A stretch of 64,000 nucleotides of DNA from Streptomyces griseoloalbus (GTDB lineage Bacteria > Actinomycetota > Actinomycetes > Streptomycetales > Streptomycetaceae), in NCBI GenBank assembly GCA_014650015.1, contig BMUD01000002.1:304662-368661 (forward strand). Direction: 5' to 3'. A model generated the notes under the pieces. It was not told the origin of the DNA, did not search any database, and worked only from the letters and a program-made list of their open reading frames with translations. The position numbers and the translations under genes are program-made. Each line of letters opens with the position of its first letter. Within the stretch, counting starts at the first letter, position 1. Below are positions 41,768-49,460 of the stretch, piece after piece.

Positions 41768-42447
41768 GCCGTCCACGCGGCGAGCCGCTCCCGCACCCAG
41801 TCGGCGACGTCCTTCACCCCGGCCCCGTCGCGCAGCGACTGGAACACCACGGGGAGGTGGGCCCGTTGGGCCCGGGCGTCGGCGGCCATGCGGGCGAGGT
41901 CGGAGCCGACGTAGGGGGCGAGGTCGGTCTTGTTGACGACCAGCAGGTCGGCGGTGGTCACCCCGGGGCCGCCCTTGCGCGGGATGTCGTCCCCGCCGGC
42001 CACGTCGATGACGAAGATCTGCGCGTCGACGAGCCCTTTGGAGAAGGTGGCGGTCAGGTTGTCCCCGCCGGACTCGACGAGGACCAGGTCCAGCGGGCCG
42101 GCCTCGTCCTCCAGGTCCTCCACGGCTTCGAGGTTGGCGGAGATGTCGTCCCGGATCGCGGTGTGCGGGCACGCCCCGGTCTCGACGGCGGTGATCCGCT
42201 CGGGCGGCAGCACGGCCTCGCGGAGCAGGAACTCGGCGTCCTCCCGGGTGTAGATGTCGTTGGTGACGACGGCGAGGGACACCTCGTCCCGCAGGGCCCT
42301 GCAGAGGGCGGCGACGGTCGCGGTCTTCCCGGACCCGACGGGACCGCCGAGCCCGATCCGCAGGGCCCGCCGCGAGCCGTCGGGCCGACGGACGTCGGCA
42401 CCGACGGCGGCGGGCCCGTCGTGGGAGAGGGTGTGGTCGAGATGCAT
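41764..42447 (-). CDS. ureG: Urease accessory GTPase UreG
   Basis: A 227-residue SIMIBI-class GTPase that delivers nickel to urease. The P-loop is [14 protein letters not shown] (about 33-46), the metal site CPH lies in [12 protein letters not shown], and ESGGDNL and NKTDL are the other nucleotide motifs. The N-terminus [11 protein letters not shown] carries three histidines, a short version of the His-rich tails that bind nickel. This may partly replace UreE, whose gene is missing here. It is separated from ureF by 124 bases containing a hairpin, and is coupled to ureD by a GTGA overlap. Confidence 0.97.
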   Translation of the reverse strand: MHLDHTLSHDGPAAVGADVRRPDGSRRALRIGLGGPVGSGKTATVAALCRALRDEVSLAVVTNDIYTREDAEFLLREAVLPPERITAVETGACPHTAIRDDISANLEAVEDLEDEAGPLDLVLVESGGDNLTATFSKGLVDAQIFVIDVAGGDDIPRKGGPGVTTADLLVVNKTDLAPYVGSDLARMAADARAQRAHLPVVFQSLRDGAGVKDVADWVRERLAAWTA

Positions 42448-42513
42448 GGGACGACTCCAGGTAATCAGCCCGTCCGGCGCTCGACGACCAGGCCGTCAGG
42501 CCGGCACGGGGGT

Positions 42514-42531
42514 CCGGGGGCAGACCCCCGG
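42514..42531. repeat. Intergenic hairpin between ureF and ureG
   Basis: CCGGGGG (42514-42520) pairs with CCCCCGG (42525-42531) around CAGA. The alternative pairing GGGGGTC/GACCCCC overlaps it. Hairpins of this GGTCCGGGGG...CCCCCGG type recur between genes in Streptomyces genomes (known from memory). Inside the urease operon it could reduce expression of ureG and ureD or stabilise the upstream mRNA. Confidence 0.6.
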
Positions 42532-42571
42532 GGCGGGGAATGGGAACGGGCGGCGGGGGCGGCACACCCGC

Positions 42572-43246
42572 CTACGACGCGAACAGCCGCACCGACCACC
42601 CCGCATGCGCCTCAGCGGAGATCTCCAGCGACGGCGCGGACGCCGCGGGCAGGGCGTCGACCCCCTCGTCGACGACCCTCCGCGCCGCCTCCACCGCCTG
42701 CTCCACCACCCTGTCCAGCTCAGGCGCCAGCCGCGCCAGCACCGCCGTCGCGTCGAAGGGATCGAGACTCAGCAACCGCACCGTCGCCGTCGCCGGACCG
42801 CTCACGCTCTCGTACGCCGCGCAGTGCGCCGCGTCGGCGGGCCCCAGCCCGGCGGCCCGCGCGGTGAGTCCGAGGACCACCGGCTGGTGCGCTCCCCTGG
42901 GGAACCGCCGGGCGAGGTCGTCGAGTTCCTCCGAGGGCCAGGTCGCGCGAGCCGCCCGCATCAGCTGCCGGCCCAGCTTGCGCGCGGCCGTGCGCAGCGC
43001 GGGCGAGGGGGTGCGGGCGTCGGCGGCCGCGTCCAGGGCCGCCGGGTCGGTGCCCAGTACGGCGGACGCGGCGAGCGCCGCCGACACCAGTCCCGTCGTG
43101 TGCAGCCGCCCCCGGCAGAAGTCCTCCAGGCTCGCGGCGCCGGTGACCCGCCCGGCCCCGACGGCCGCCTCGGCCCCGCCGGAGTGCGCGTGCCCTCCGG
43201 CGGGGAACCGGCCGTCGGCCAGCAGGAGAAGCGCTCCCCTGGACAT
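42572..43246 (-). CDS. ureF: Urease accessory protein UreF
   Basis: A 224-residue helical UreF protein that joins UreD and UreG in the nickel-insertion complex. It has the family's N-terminal LLLLADGRFPAGGHAHSGG and the central GRLHTTGLVSAALAAS, ending near WSVRLFAS. The ATG at 43246 overlaps the ureC stop codon by one base (TGATG), which indicates translational coupling. Length is normal for actinobacteria. Confidence 0.93.
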   Translation of the reverse strand: MSRGALLLLADGRFPAGGHAHSGGAEAAVGAGRVTGAASLEDFCRGRLHTTGLVSAALAASAVLGTDPAALDAAADARTPSPALRTAARKLGRQLMRAARATWPSEELDDLARRFPRGAHQPVVLGLTARAAGLGPADAAHCAAYESVSGPATATVRLLSLDPFDATAVLARLAPELDRVVEQAVEAARRVVDEGVDALPAASAPSLEISAEAHAGWSVRLFAS

Positions 43247-44967
43247 CAGAAGAGGAAGTACCGCTGGGCCAGCGGCAGTTCGGTGGCCGGAGTCGCCTCG
43301 ACCGGCTCCCCGTCGATGTGCACGGCGAAGCTGTCGGGATCGACGCGCACGGCCGGACGGGCGTCGTTCTCACGCATGTCCGCCTTGGTCACCCCGCGCG
43401 TGGAGTCGATGGTCACGAACCGCTTGCCCAGCCCCAGCCGGTCCGGCAGGCCGGCCGCGATCGCCGGTTCCGCCACGAAGGTGACCGAGTTGGCGGCGGG
43501 CGCCCGCCCGATCGCCCCGTACATCGGACGCGGGAGGACCGGTTGCGGGGTCGGGATGGAGGCGTTGGCGTCGCCCATCTGCGCGTAGGCGATCTGCCCG
43601 CCCTTGATGACGAGTTGGGGCTTGACCCCGAAGAACGCCGGGTCCCACAGCACGAGATCGGCCAGTTTGCCGCTCTCCACGGAGCCGATCTCGCGGGCCA
43701 TGCCCTGGGCGAGCGCCGGATTGATCGTGTACTTGGCGACATAGCGACGTACCCGGTGGTTGTCGGCGCGTCCGTCCCCCGGGAGGGCGCCGCGGCGGCG
43801 CTTCATCACATGGGCCGTCTGCCAGGTCCTCATGATCACCTCGCCGACCCGTCCCATGGCCTGGGAGTCGGAGGAGATGATCGAGATGGCGCCCAGGTCG
43901 TGCAGCACGTCCTCGGCCCCGATGGTGGTCGGCCGGATCCGGGACTCGGCGAAGGCCAGGTCCTCCGGCACGGCCGGGTTCAGGTGGTGACAGACCATCA
44001 GCATGTCGAGGTGCTCCTCGACGGTGTTGACAGTGAACGGCCGGGTCGGGTTGGTGGAGCTGGGCAGGACGTGCGGCTCACCGACCACGGTCATGATGTC
44101 GGGGGCGTGCCCGCCGCCGGCGCCCTCGGTGTGGTACGCGTGGATGCCGCGCCCGGCGATCGCGGCGAGCGTGTCGCCCACGAACCCGGCCTCGTTGAGG
44201 GTGTCGGTGTGGATGGCGACCTGGATGCCGGTCCGCTCGGCCACGGTCAGCGCGGCGTCGATGACGGCCGGGGTGGATCCCCAGTCCTCGTGCAGTTTCA
44301 GCCCGACCGCGCCGCCCCTGATCTGCGAGAGCATCGCCTCCTGGGAGACGGTGTTGCCCTTGCCGAGCAGTCCGATGTTGAGCGGGTACGCCTCCATCGC
44401 CTCCAGCATCCGCGCCAGATGCCAGGGCCCGGGGGTGACGGTGGTGGCCTTGGAGCCCTCGGCGGGTCCGGTGCCGCCGCCGACCAGGGTGGTGATGCCG
44501 GAGGCGAGCGCCTCGTCGGCGATCTGCGGGCAGATGAAGTGGACGTGGGCGTCGATGGCTCCGGCGGTCAGGATCCGCCCGTTGCCGGCGATGATCTCGG
44601 TCTCGGGGCCGATGACCAGGTCCGGGTGGACGCCGTCCATGGTGTCGGGGTTGCCGGCCTTGCCGATGCCGGTGATCCTGCCGTCCCGGATGCCGACGTC
44701 GGCCTTGACCACGCCCCAGTGGTCGACGATCACAGCCCCCGTGACGACCGTGTCCGGGGTGCCGTCGGCGCGGGTGGCGAGGGCCTGGCCCATGGACTCG
44801 CGGATGACCTTGCCGCCGCCGAACACGGCCTCGTCACCGGCGCGTCCGGGACCGCCGGAGCGGTCCTCCTCGATCTCGATCAGCAGGTCGGTGTCGGCGA
44901 GCCGGACGCGGTCGCCGGTCGTCGGCCCGAACAGGTCGGCATAGGCGGCGCGGGAGATCTCAGGCAT
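43246..44967 (-). CDS. ureC: Urease alpha subunit
   Basis: A 573-residue urease catalytic subunit, which hydrolyses urea to ammonia and carbon dioxide. The nickel ligands are HVHF, the carbamylated lysine in GLKLHEDWG, and His residues in [10 protein letters not shown] and [15 protein letters not shown]. The mobile-flap cysteine and histidine are in MVCHHLNP. Length and termini ([16 protein letters not shown] to AQRYFLF) are canonical. The ATG at 44967 lies eight bases inside the end of ureB, so the two are coupled. A longer open frame from 45009 lacks support. Confidence 0.98.
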   Translation of the reverse strand: MPEISRAAYADLFGPTTGDRVRLADTDLLIEIEEDRSGGPGRAGDEAVFGGGKVIRESMGQALATRADGTPDTVVTGAVIVDHWGVVKADVGIRDGRITGIGKAGNPDTMDGVHPDLVIGPETEIIAGNGRILTAGAIDAHVHFICPQIADEALASGITTLVGGGTGPAEGSKATTVTPGPWHLARMLEAMEAYPLNIGLLGKGNTVSQEAMLSQIRGGAVGLKLHEDWGSTPAVIDAALTVAERTGIQVAIHTDTLNEAGFVGDTLAAIAGRGIHAYHTEGAGGGHAPDIMTVVGEPHVLPSSTNPTRPFTVNTVEEHLDMLMVCHHLNPAVPEDLAFAESRIRPTTIGAEDVLHDLGAISIISSDSQAMGRVGEVIMRTWQTAHVMKRRRGALPGDGRADNHRVRRYVAKYTINPALAQGMAREIGSVESGKLADLVLWDPAFFGVKPQLVIKGGQIAYAQMGDANASIPTPQPVLPRPMYGAIGRAPAANSVTFVAEPAIAAGLPDRLGLGKRFVTIDSTRGVTKADMRENDARPAVRVDPDSFAVHIDGEPVEATPATELPLAQRYFLF

Positions 44968-45271
44968 CGAGCGCACCCCCGGTCTCCCCACGCAGGCCCG
45001 GCACGACACGGGCCCCGGCGACCCGGACGAGCCCGACCTCGACGGGGATCCCGGGCTCGAAGCGCACGGCGGTGCCGGCGGCGACGTTCAGCCGCTTGCC
45101 GCGGGCGGCCTCGCGGTCGAACTCCAGGCCGGGGTTGGCCTCGGCGAAGTGGTAGTGGGAGCCGACCTGGACGGGCCGGTCGGCGGTGTTGAGGACGGTC
45201 AGCCGGGTGACCTCGTGGCCCTCGTTGTAGGCAATCGGGTCGTCGGCGAACAGGATCTCTCCGGGAATCAC
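44960..45271 (-). CDS. ureB: Urease beta subunit
   Basis: A 103-residue urease beta subunit, a structural partner of UreC. It opens with [13 protein letters not shown] and has the family core [17 protein letters not shown] and [17 protein letters not shown]. It lies 16 bases after ureA and overlaps ureC by eight bases. It is a separate chain, as in the usual three-subunit bacterial urease rather than the fused Helicobacter type. Confidence 0.97.
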   Translation of the reverse strand: MIPGEILFADDPIAYNEGHEVTRLTVLNTADRPVQVGSHYHFAEANPGLEFDREAARGKRLNVAAGTAVRFEPGIPVEVGLVRVAGARVVPGLRGETGGALDA

Positions 45272-45287
45272 GGCGGCCGCCTTCCGG

Positions 45288-45590
45288 TCAGACGATCGGG
45301 TCGTGGACGGTGACGAGCTTCGTGCCGTCCGGGAAGGTCGCCTCCACCTGGACGTCGTGGATCATCTCGGGGACGCCTTCCATGACGTCCTCGCGGGTGA
45401 GCAATCGGCGCCCCGACGCCATGAGTTCGGCGACGGTACGGCCGTCCCGGGCGCCCTCGAGGATGTGCGAGGTGATCAGGGCGACCGCCTCGGGGTGGTT
45501 CAGCCTCAGCCCGCGGGCACGGCGCTTGTCCGCCACGTCGGCCGCCACATGGATCAACAGCCTCTCCTGTTCGTGCGGGGTCAGTCGCAC
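45288..45590 (-). CDS. ureA: Urease gamma subunit
   Basis: A 100-residue urease gamma subunit, exactly the family length when the GTG at 45590 is used (start [19 protein letters not shown]). GAGGTGGG lies six bases upstream of it. An in-frame GTG five codons earlier is less likely. Conserved [15 protein letters not shown] and [32 protein letters not shown] are present. It is the first gene of ureABCFGD. The upstream region to 45761 contains a leftward TAGCCT near 45680 that might be its -10. No urea transporter or ureE is present in the window. Confidence 0.97.
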   Translation of the reverse strand: MRLTPHEQERLLIHVAADVADKRRARGLRLNHPEAVALITSHILEGARDGRTVAELMASGRRLLTREDVMEGVPEMIHDVQVEATFPDGTKLVTVHDPIV

Positions 45591-45761
45591 AGCGTCCCAC
45601 CTCACCGTTCTCGCTCCGGACCGTGCGGGATCCGGTTGCCGGGGCCACGGGGTGACGTCCCTGATGGCGTGGGTGGGCAGGCTAGTGGGGCGGCGTTTCG
45701 GGGACGTTAACCGTGGCGGGCGGAAAGCGGTGGACTTCCTCTTCGGGCCCGGCCGCGCGGT

Positions 45762-46391
45762 TCAGGCGTCCTGTTCGGCCAGGGGCACCGTCATCAGCGC
45801 CCGCAGTCCGCCGCCCACCGTTTCCTCGGAGATCCCGCCGAAGAGGGCGATCTGGGCCGCGAAACCCTGTACGACCGCGATCATCGTCCGTGCCAAGGCG
45901 TCCGCGTCGGCGTCCGCGGGCATCAGGCCGGCCTCCTTGTAGCCCTCGACGATCCTCCCCCAGCCCGCACGGACCTCCTGGTACCCCTCGCGCAGCACGG
46001 CCGCCAGCTCCGGGTTGCGGGTGGTCTCGGTCCACACCTGGACCATCAGCCGCGGGAACATCCATGCACCGTCGTCCAGGGTCGCCGGCCGCAGCTCCCG
46101 CATCCGGGTCAGGGTGCGCGGGATGAGCACGTCCGGGGTGGGCGGCGGGCTCTCCAGCGCGGCCCGCTCGTAGATCCCGCGCACCGTGTCGAGAACTTCC
46201 GTGACGATCGCGGCGATCAGCTCGTCCTTCCCGCTGAAGTACCGGTAGACGGCACCCGCGGAGAGGTTCACCTCCTTGAGCACGTCCTGCATCGAGGTGG
46301 CGTGGAAGCCGTTGCGGGCGAAGCAGAGCGCGGCACCGTCGAGGATCTGGCGGCGGCGGGCGTCGAGGTGTTCCTGGGATACGCGAGCCAT
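45762..46391 (-). CDS. TetR-family regulator
   Basis: A 209-residue TetR repressor. The helix-turn-helix (about 8-56) reads RRRQILDGAALCFARNGFHATSMQDVLKEVNLSAGAVYRYFSGKDELI, and a helical ligand domain follows with WMFPRLMVQVWTETTRNPELAAVLREGY. It diverges from a membrane protein gene. Two almost identical 20-base sites lie between them, so it probably represses both. The ATG at 46391 is chosen because twelve extra codons upstream run through the operator. Its ligand is unknown. Confidence 0.9.
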   Translation of the reverse strand: MARVSQEHLDARRRQILDGAALCFARNGFHATSMQDVLKEVNLSAGAVYRYFSGKDELIAAIVTEVLDTVRGIYERAALESPPPTPDVLIPRTLTRMRELRPATLDDGAWMFPRLMVQVWTETTRNPELAAVLREGYQEVRAGWGRIVEGYKEAGLMPADADADALARTMIAVVQGFAAQIALFGGISEETVGGGLRALMTVPLAEQDA

Positions 46392-46402
46392 GGGCCGAAA
46401 CT

Positions 46403-46480
46403 TAAAACGAACGTTCCTTCTTGACAAGGCCGGACCGGAGCGGGACGGTGGGTGTGGACGTAAAACGAACGATCCTTCTT
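46403..46480. promoter_or_regulatory. Two 20-bp operator repeats between TetR and membrane protein genes
   Basis: TAAAACGAACGTTCCTTCTT (46403-46422) and TAAAACGAACGATCCTTCTT (46461-46480) differ at one base. They are direct repeats 58 bases apart. Each is centred on the palindrome GAACGTTC (or GAACGATC), and the longer AAACGAACGTTCCTT is partly symmetric. They flank a TTGACA (46421-46426). One copy lies at each divergent gene's 5' end, 19-38 bases from its start codon. They are very likely the binding sites of the adjacent TetR protein. Confidence 0.85.
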
Positions 46481-46498
46481 TTTACCGCGGGAGCCCTC

Positions 46499-47500
46499 AT
46501 GTCCTCCTCGTCCCTGTCGCCGCGCCGCCGCATCGCCGCCGTGACGGTGCTGGTCCCCGCCCTGGTGGCGCTGGCACTCTGGGCCTTCGCCTGGCCCGCG
46601 GCCCGTACGGCACCCCGCGACCTGCCGCTCGGCGTGGCCGGCCCCGCCGCCGCGACCGCACCGGTGGAGCAGCGGCTCGAGCGCCAGGAGGGCGCCTTCG
46701 CGCTCCACCACTACGCCGACGAGGCCGCCGCCCGCGATGCCGTCGAGAAGCGCGAGGTCTACGGCGCGATCGCCGTCACCGGGCAGGGCGTGAGGCTGCT
46801 CACCGCGTCCGCCGCGAGCCCGGTCGTGACCGAGCTGCTCCAGCAGGCGGTGGCGCACCGGACGGCCGCCTCCGGCACCCCGGTCACGACCGTGGACGTC
46901 GTACCGGCCGCCGCACGGGATCCGCGCGGCGCGGTCCTGAACACGAGCGTGCTGCCGCTGGCCCTGGCCGGGATCGGGGCCGGCGTGGCGGTGACGCTGC
47001 TGGGGCTGCGCGGTACCCGCGCGGTTGCCGCGCTGGTCGGCTCCGCCGCCCTGGTGGGCGTGGTGGCCGCGGCGCTGACGCACAGCTGGCTGGAGGCCGT
47101 GCCGGGGAACTGGTGGGCGGTGGCCGGTACGTTCGCCCTGGCCGCGCTGGCCATGGGCGCGGCGGTCGCCGGACTCGCGGGCCTGCTCGGGCAGGCCGGT
47201 ATCGCGCTCGGCACTCTCGTGATCATGCTGCTGGGCAACCCGTTCTCGGGGGCGTCCTCGGCACCGGAGATGCTGCCCGAGCCGGCCGGGGCGATCGGCC
47301 AGTGGCTCCCGCCGGGCGCGGGCGTGTCACTGCTGCGCTCGGTGTCCTTCTTCGACGGCGCGGCAGCCGCGGGCCCCGTCCTGACGCTGACCTGGTGGGC
47401 GGCGCTGGGCCTGGGCGCCGTGCTCCTCGCCGGCGCGCTGAAGGAGCGCACGAGGGACGCGGAACCCACCTCCGAACGGGGCCTGGCCCCCGTCGGCTGA
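46499..47500 (+). CDS. Polytopic membrane protein, ABC-2/YhgE-like
   Basis: A 333-residue protein with a first membrane helix (about 14-35), an extracytoplasmic region of about 130 residues (containing AVEKREVYGAIAVTGQGV and ASPVVTELLQQAV) and five or six further helices towards the C-terminus, with ILLGNPFSG-like and LPPGAGVSLLRSVSFF segments. This plan matches YhgE/ABC-2-type permease proteins that act without their own ATPase, often in export or stress resistance. GGGAG precedes the ATG at 46499. Its divergent TetR regulator and paired operators suggest a substrate-induced efflux function. The substrate is unknown. Confidence 0.75.
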   Translation: MSSSSLSPRRRIAAVTVLVPALVALALWAFAWPAARTAPRDLPLGVAGPAAATAPVEQRLERQEGAFALHHYADEAAARDAVEKREVYGAIAVTGQGVRLLTASAASPVVTELLQQAVAHRTAASGTPVTTVDVVPAAARDPRGAVLNTSVLPLALAGIGAGVAVTLLGLRGTRAVAALVGSAALVGVVAAALTHSWLEAVPGNWWAVAGTFALAALAMGAAVAGLAGLLGQAGIALGTLVIMLLGNPFSGASSAPEMLPEPAGAIGQWLPPGAGVSLLRSVSFFDGAAAAGPVLTLTWWAALGLGAVLLAGALKERTRDAEPTSERGLAPVG

Positions 47501-47616
47501 CCGCTCCCGCACAAGGGCCGTTCTCCGGCCGCACGGAAGTTCTCCGGCCGCACAGAAACAGAAACGACCGCGCGCCCCGCCCCGGCGGACGGGGTGCACG
47601 GACCTGTCGGCGGCGC

Positions 47617-47913
47617 CTACGAGGTGGCCGTCCCCCGGTGCTCCGCGGCGATGCCGAAGCGCTGCTGTTCGCGGGAAGCGGACGCCACCTCGCGCACACC
47701 GGCCACCGTGCTGATCACCTGCTCCCGCGCGGCCTCCCGGGGCTCCGCGGACTCCTGGAGTTCTTCGAGTCGCCGCAGGTCATCGGCGGACACAAGGGCG
47801 ACGAGGGGCTTCCCGTGGCGGGTCACGACGACGCGCTCACCGCCGTACACCACGCGGTTGATCAGGTCGGCGAGCTCAGCCCTGGCTTGAGTCACCGGAA
47901 TCTCGTAGGCCAT
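47617..47913 (-). CDS. Orphan Phd/YefM-type antitoxin
   Basis: A 98-residue protein whose first 55 residues are a typical Phd/YefM DNA-binding domain: MAYEIPVTQARAELADLINRVVYGGERVVVTRHGKPLVALVSADDLRRLEEL. The C-terminal part (REAAREQVISTVAGVREVASASREQQRF), where antitoxins bind their toxin, is long and not familiar. No toxin gene (Doc, YoeB or other) follows in the 116 bases before the next gene, nor precedes it. It diverges from the ClpP-like gene across 67 bases holding a TGTACA box. TATGAT (47925-47920) ends six bases before the ATG, so the mRNA is probably leaderless. It may act simply as a regulator. Confidence 0.85.
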   Translation of the reverse strand: MAYEIPVTQARAELADLINRVVYGGERVVVTRHGKPLVALVSADDLRRLEELQESAEPREAAREQVISTVAGVREVASASREQQRFGIAAEHRGTATS

Positions 47914-47919
47914 GAGCCC

Positions 47920-47958
47920 ATCATAACGTCACGTACGTCCTGTACATTTTTTACAGAG
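47920..47958. promoter_or_regulatory. Shared promoter/operator of the Phd-like and ClpP-like genes
   Basis: TATGAT (47925-47920, leftward) is a five-of-six match to the -10 consensus and implies transcription start at the A of the antitoxin start codon. Behind it lie the palindrome ACGTACGT (47931-47938) and TGTACA (47941-47946), their GTAC cores nine bases apart. CTGTA (47940-47944) and TACAG (47953-47957) form a further inverted repeat. TGTACA is the established core of YefM operators in E. coli, so autoregulation plus control of the ClpP-like gene is plausible. Confidence 0.65.
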
Positions 47959-47980
47959 ACAACCAGACAGGAGGGCCCCC

Positions 47981-48616
47981 ATGACCCGACCGTCCGCCCG
48001 CCACGTCCTGCCCGAGTTCACCGAACGCACGGCATCCGGGCTCCGGACGATGGATCCGTACTCGAAACTGCTCGAGGAGCGGATCGTCATCCTCGGGACC
48101 CGGATCGACGAGACCTCCGCCAACGATGTGATGGCCCAGTTCATGTACCTGGAGCACCACTCCCCCGACCGGGACATCTCGCTCTACGTCAACTCCCCCG
48201 GCGGCTCCTTCCACGCCATGTCGGCGATCTACGACACGCTGCGCTACGTCACGTGCGACGTGGAGACGATCTGCCTGGGCCGGGCGGAGGGCGCCGCCGC
48301 GCTGCTGCTCGCCGCCGGCACTCCCGGCAAGCGGTTCCTCCTGCCCGGCTCGCGTCTGGTGCTGCGTCAGCCCGCCCTCCTGGAGCCGGTCGAGGGACAG
48401 ACCAGCGATCTGGCGATCCAGGCCGAGGAGTTGACCCGTATCCGGTCCCGGATGGAGGAGATGCTCGTCCGGCACACGGGCCGCACCACGGAGCAGGTCC
48501 GGGCGGACATCGAGCGGGACAAGGTCCTCGACGCCCAGGCCGCGGTGGACTACGGCCTGGCGGACCGGATCGTGCCCCACCACAGGAGCGCGGACCCCGC
48601 CTCCGGCGTGAAGTGA
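47981..48616 (+). CDS. ClpP-like protein lacking catalytic Ser and His
   Basis: A 211-residue member of the ClpP family (Clp protease proteolytic subunit). The fold is well preserved: [48 protein letters not shown], and [20 protein letters not shown] at the end. The catalytic serine position (AASMG in active ClpP) reads AEGAA, giving Gly104. The catalytic histidine (MIHQP) reads VLRQP, giving Arg129. The catalytic aspartate (Asp180) remains. It cannot be a normal serine protease. Streptomyces encode up to five ClpP paralogues, and this solitary one may modulate a mixed barrel. AGGAGGG lies six bases before the ATG. Confidence 0.9.
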   Translation: MTRPSARHVLPEFTERTASGLRTMDPYSKLLEERIVILGTRIDETSANDVMAQFMYLEHHSPDRDISLYVNSPGGSFHAMSAIYDTLRYVTCDVETICLGRAEGAAALLLAAGTPGKRFLLPGSRLVLRQPALLEPVEGQTSDLAIQAEELTRIRSRMEEMLVRHTGRTTEQVRADIERDKVLDAQAAVDYGLADRIVPHHRSADPASGVK

Positions 48617-48623
48617 GCCGCGG

Positions 48624-48932
48624 ATGCTGCCACCCGAACTGCCCCCGCTGCCCGCGCTGACCCGTGCGGAGGCCGAGTTGATCGACCGTTACCTCGAGGT
48701 CGTCGACCTGCTCGGCAGGGTCAATCCCGCCCTCGGCGGTGACACCTACCGTGGGCTGCGCGCGGCGCAGGCCCTGGTCGGCAAGGCCGTCGCACTGCGC
48801 GACGCGCTCACCCTGATGCACCGGCGCGGCGAGAGCGACATGCACTCCGTCACCCTGGCCCGGGCCCTGCGGGTGCTGGACGGCGAACGGCGCACGGCCC
48901 GGGTCACGCTGCCGCCGGCCCCGGGCAGTTGA
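48624..48932 (+). CDS. Small helical protein downstream of the ClpP-like gene
   Basis: A 102-residue protein with a Pro-rich start (MLPPELPPLPAL) followed by four likely helices (RAEAELIDRYLEVVDLLGRV, YRGLRAAQALVGKAVALRDALTLMHRRG, then MHSVTLARALRVLDGERR). I recognise no family. It begins seven bases after the ClpP-like stop with only a weak upstream purine run, so it is probably translated by coupling. Position and size would suit a subunit or adaptor for the ClpP-like protein, but this is inference. I see no membrane segment or signal peptide. Confidence 0.65.
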   Translation: MLPPELPPLPALTRAEAELIDRYLEVVDLLGRVNPALGGDTYRGLRAAQALVGKAVALRDALTLMHRRGESDMHSVTLARALRVLDGERRTARVTLPPAPGS

Positions 48933-49222
48933 CGCCCGCCACGCTCCCGACGACGGGGTGCGCCCGGGCCGGAGTTGAAACGGACCAAACGGCGTACCCC
49001 CATCCGGCGTAGACGAACCAGCTGTTTTCGAGCCGTCCAAGTTGCGCAACGCGCCTACCCGAAGGCGGAATCGGGCAGGCCATCGCTGGTCCGTGGCTCC
49101 CCGCACCCTGGACGGCGACCCGAACGGGGAGGTGTCCACCCGAACGGGTGATTGGTGAGTAACAACACAAACCCCACGTTCCGTTGGGATTTCGATCCCT
49201 TCATGGGCCAAGATCCAGGACT
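48933..49222 (+). other. Gene-less leader region upstream of the riboswitch
   Basis: I see no gene here. The stretch is less GC-rich than its surroundings, with runs such as GTTGAAACGGACCAAACG and TGAGTAACAACACAAACCCC, and probably holds the promoter of the long-leader NlpC/P60 transcript. Short repeats CCCGAACGG occur at 49113-49121 and 49139-49147. I cannot define the promoter hexamers confidently. Confidence 0.5.
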
Positions 49223-49224
49223 GA

Positions 49225-49445
49225 CGACAAGACCCCGCCGCCCCGGCGGGGCGATCCGGGTGGACGCCGAGTCCTGCCGCCGCCCGGATGACCGGTCGAC
49301 AGGAGTGGATCGGCAGGAGTGGAGGACCCAGGCACGACGGGCCGCCGGAACGTCAGTTCCGAGCCGTCCTTGGGGTGAAGCCGCACTCGTGCGGCCGGGC
49401 AACTTCGCCAGCCCGAATCCGACAGGTCATCCTTCACAGGCGGCT
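49225..49445 (+). promoter_or_regulatory. ydaO-type cyclic di-AMP riboswitch
   Basis: The mRNA leader shows the conserved sequence blocks of the ydaO (RF00379-type) riboswitch. The 3' block is GCCCGAATCCGACAGG (49411-49426), followed by TCATCCTTCACAGGCGG. The central block is CCTTGGGGTGAAGCCG (from 49368), followed by a small hairpin, CCGCACTCGTGCGG. The 5' part has GAGTCCTGCCGCCG paired with CGGCAGGAGTGGAGGACCC. In Streptomyces this element precedes cell-wall hydrolase genes such as rpfA and lowers expression when cyclic di-AMP is high. The borders are approximate. The start codon of the NlpC/P60 gene lies about 15 bases downstream. Confidence 0.9.
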
Positions 49446-49460
49446 GACGAAGGGTTGCGC

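Noticed and set aside
40997-42565. A fused 522-codon UreG-UreD-like protein
   Set aside because: The upstream half is in the wrong frame for ureG. The GTGA overlap shows ureD begins at 41767.
49152-49460. Long N-terminal extension of the NlpC/P60 protein
   Set aside because: These bases form the ydaO riboswitch, and a signal peptide starts properly at 49461.
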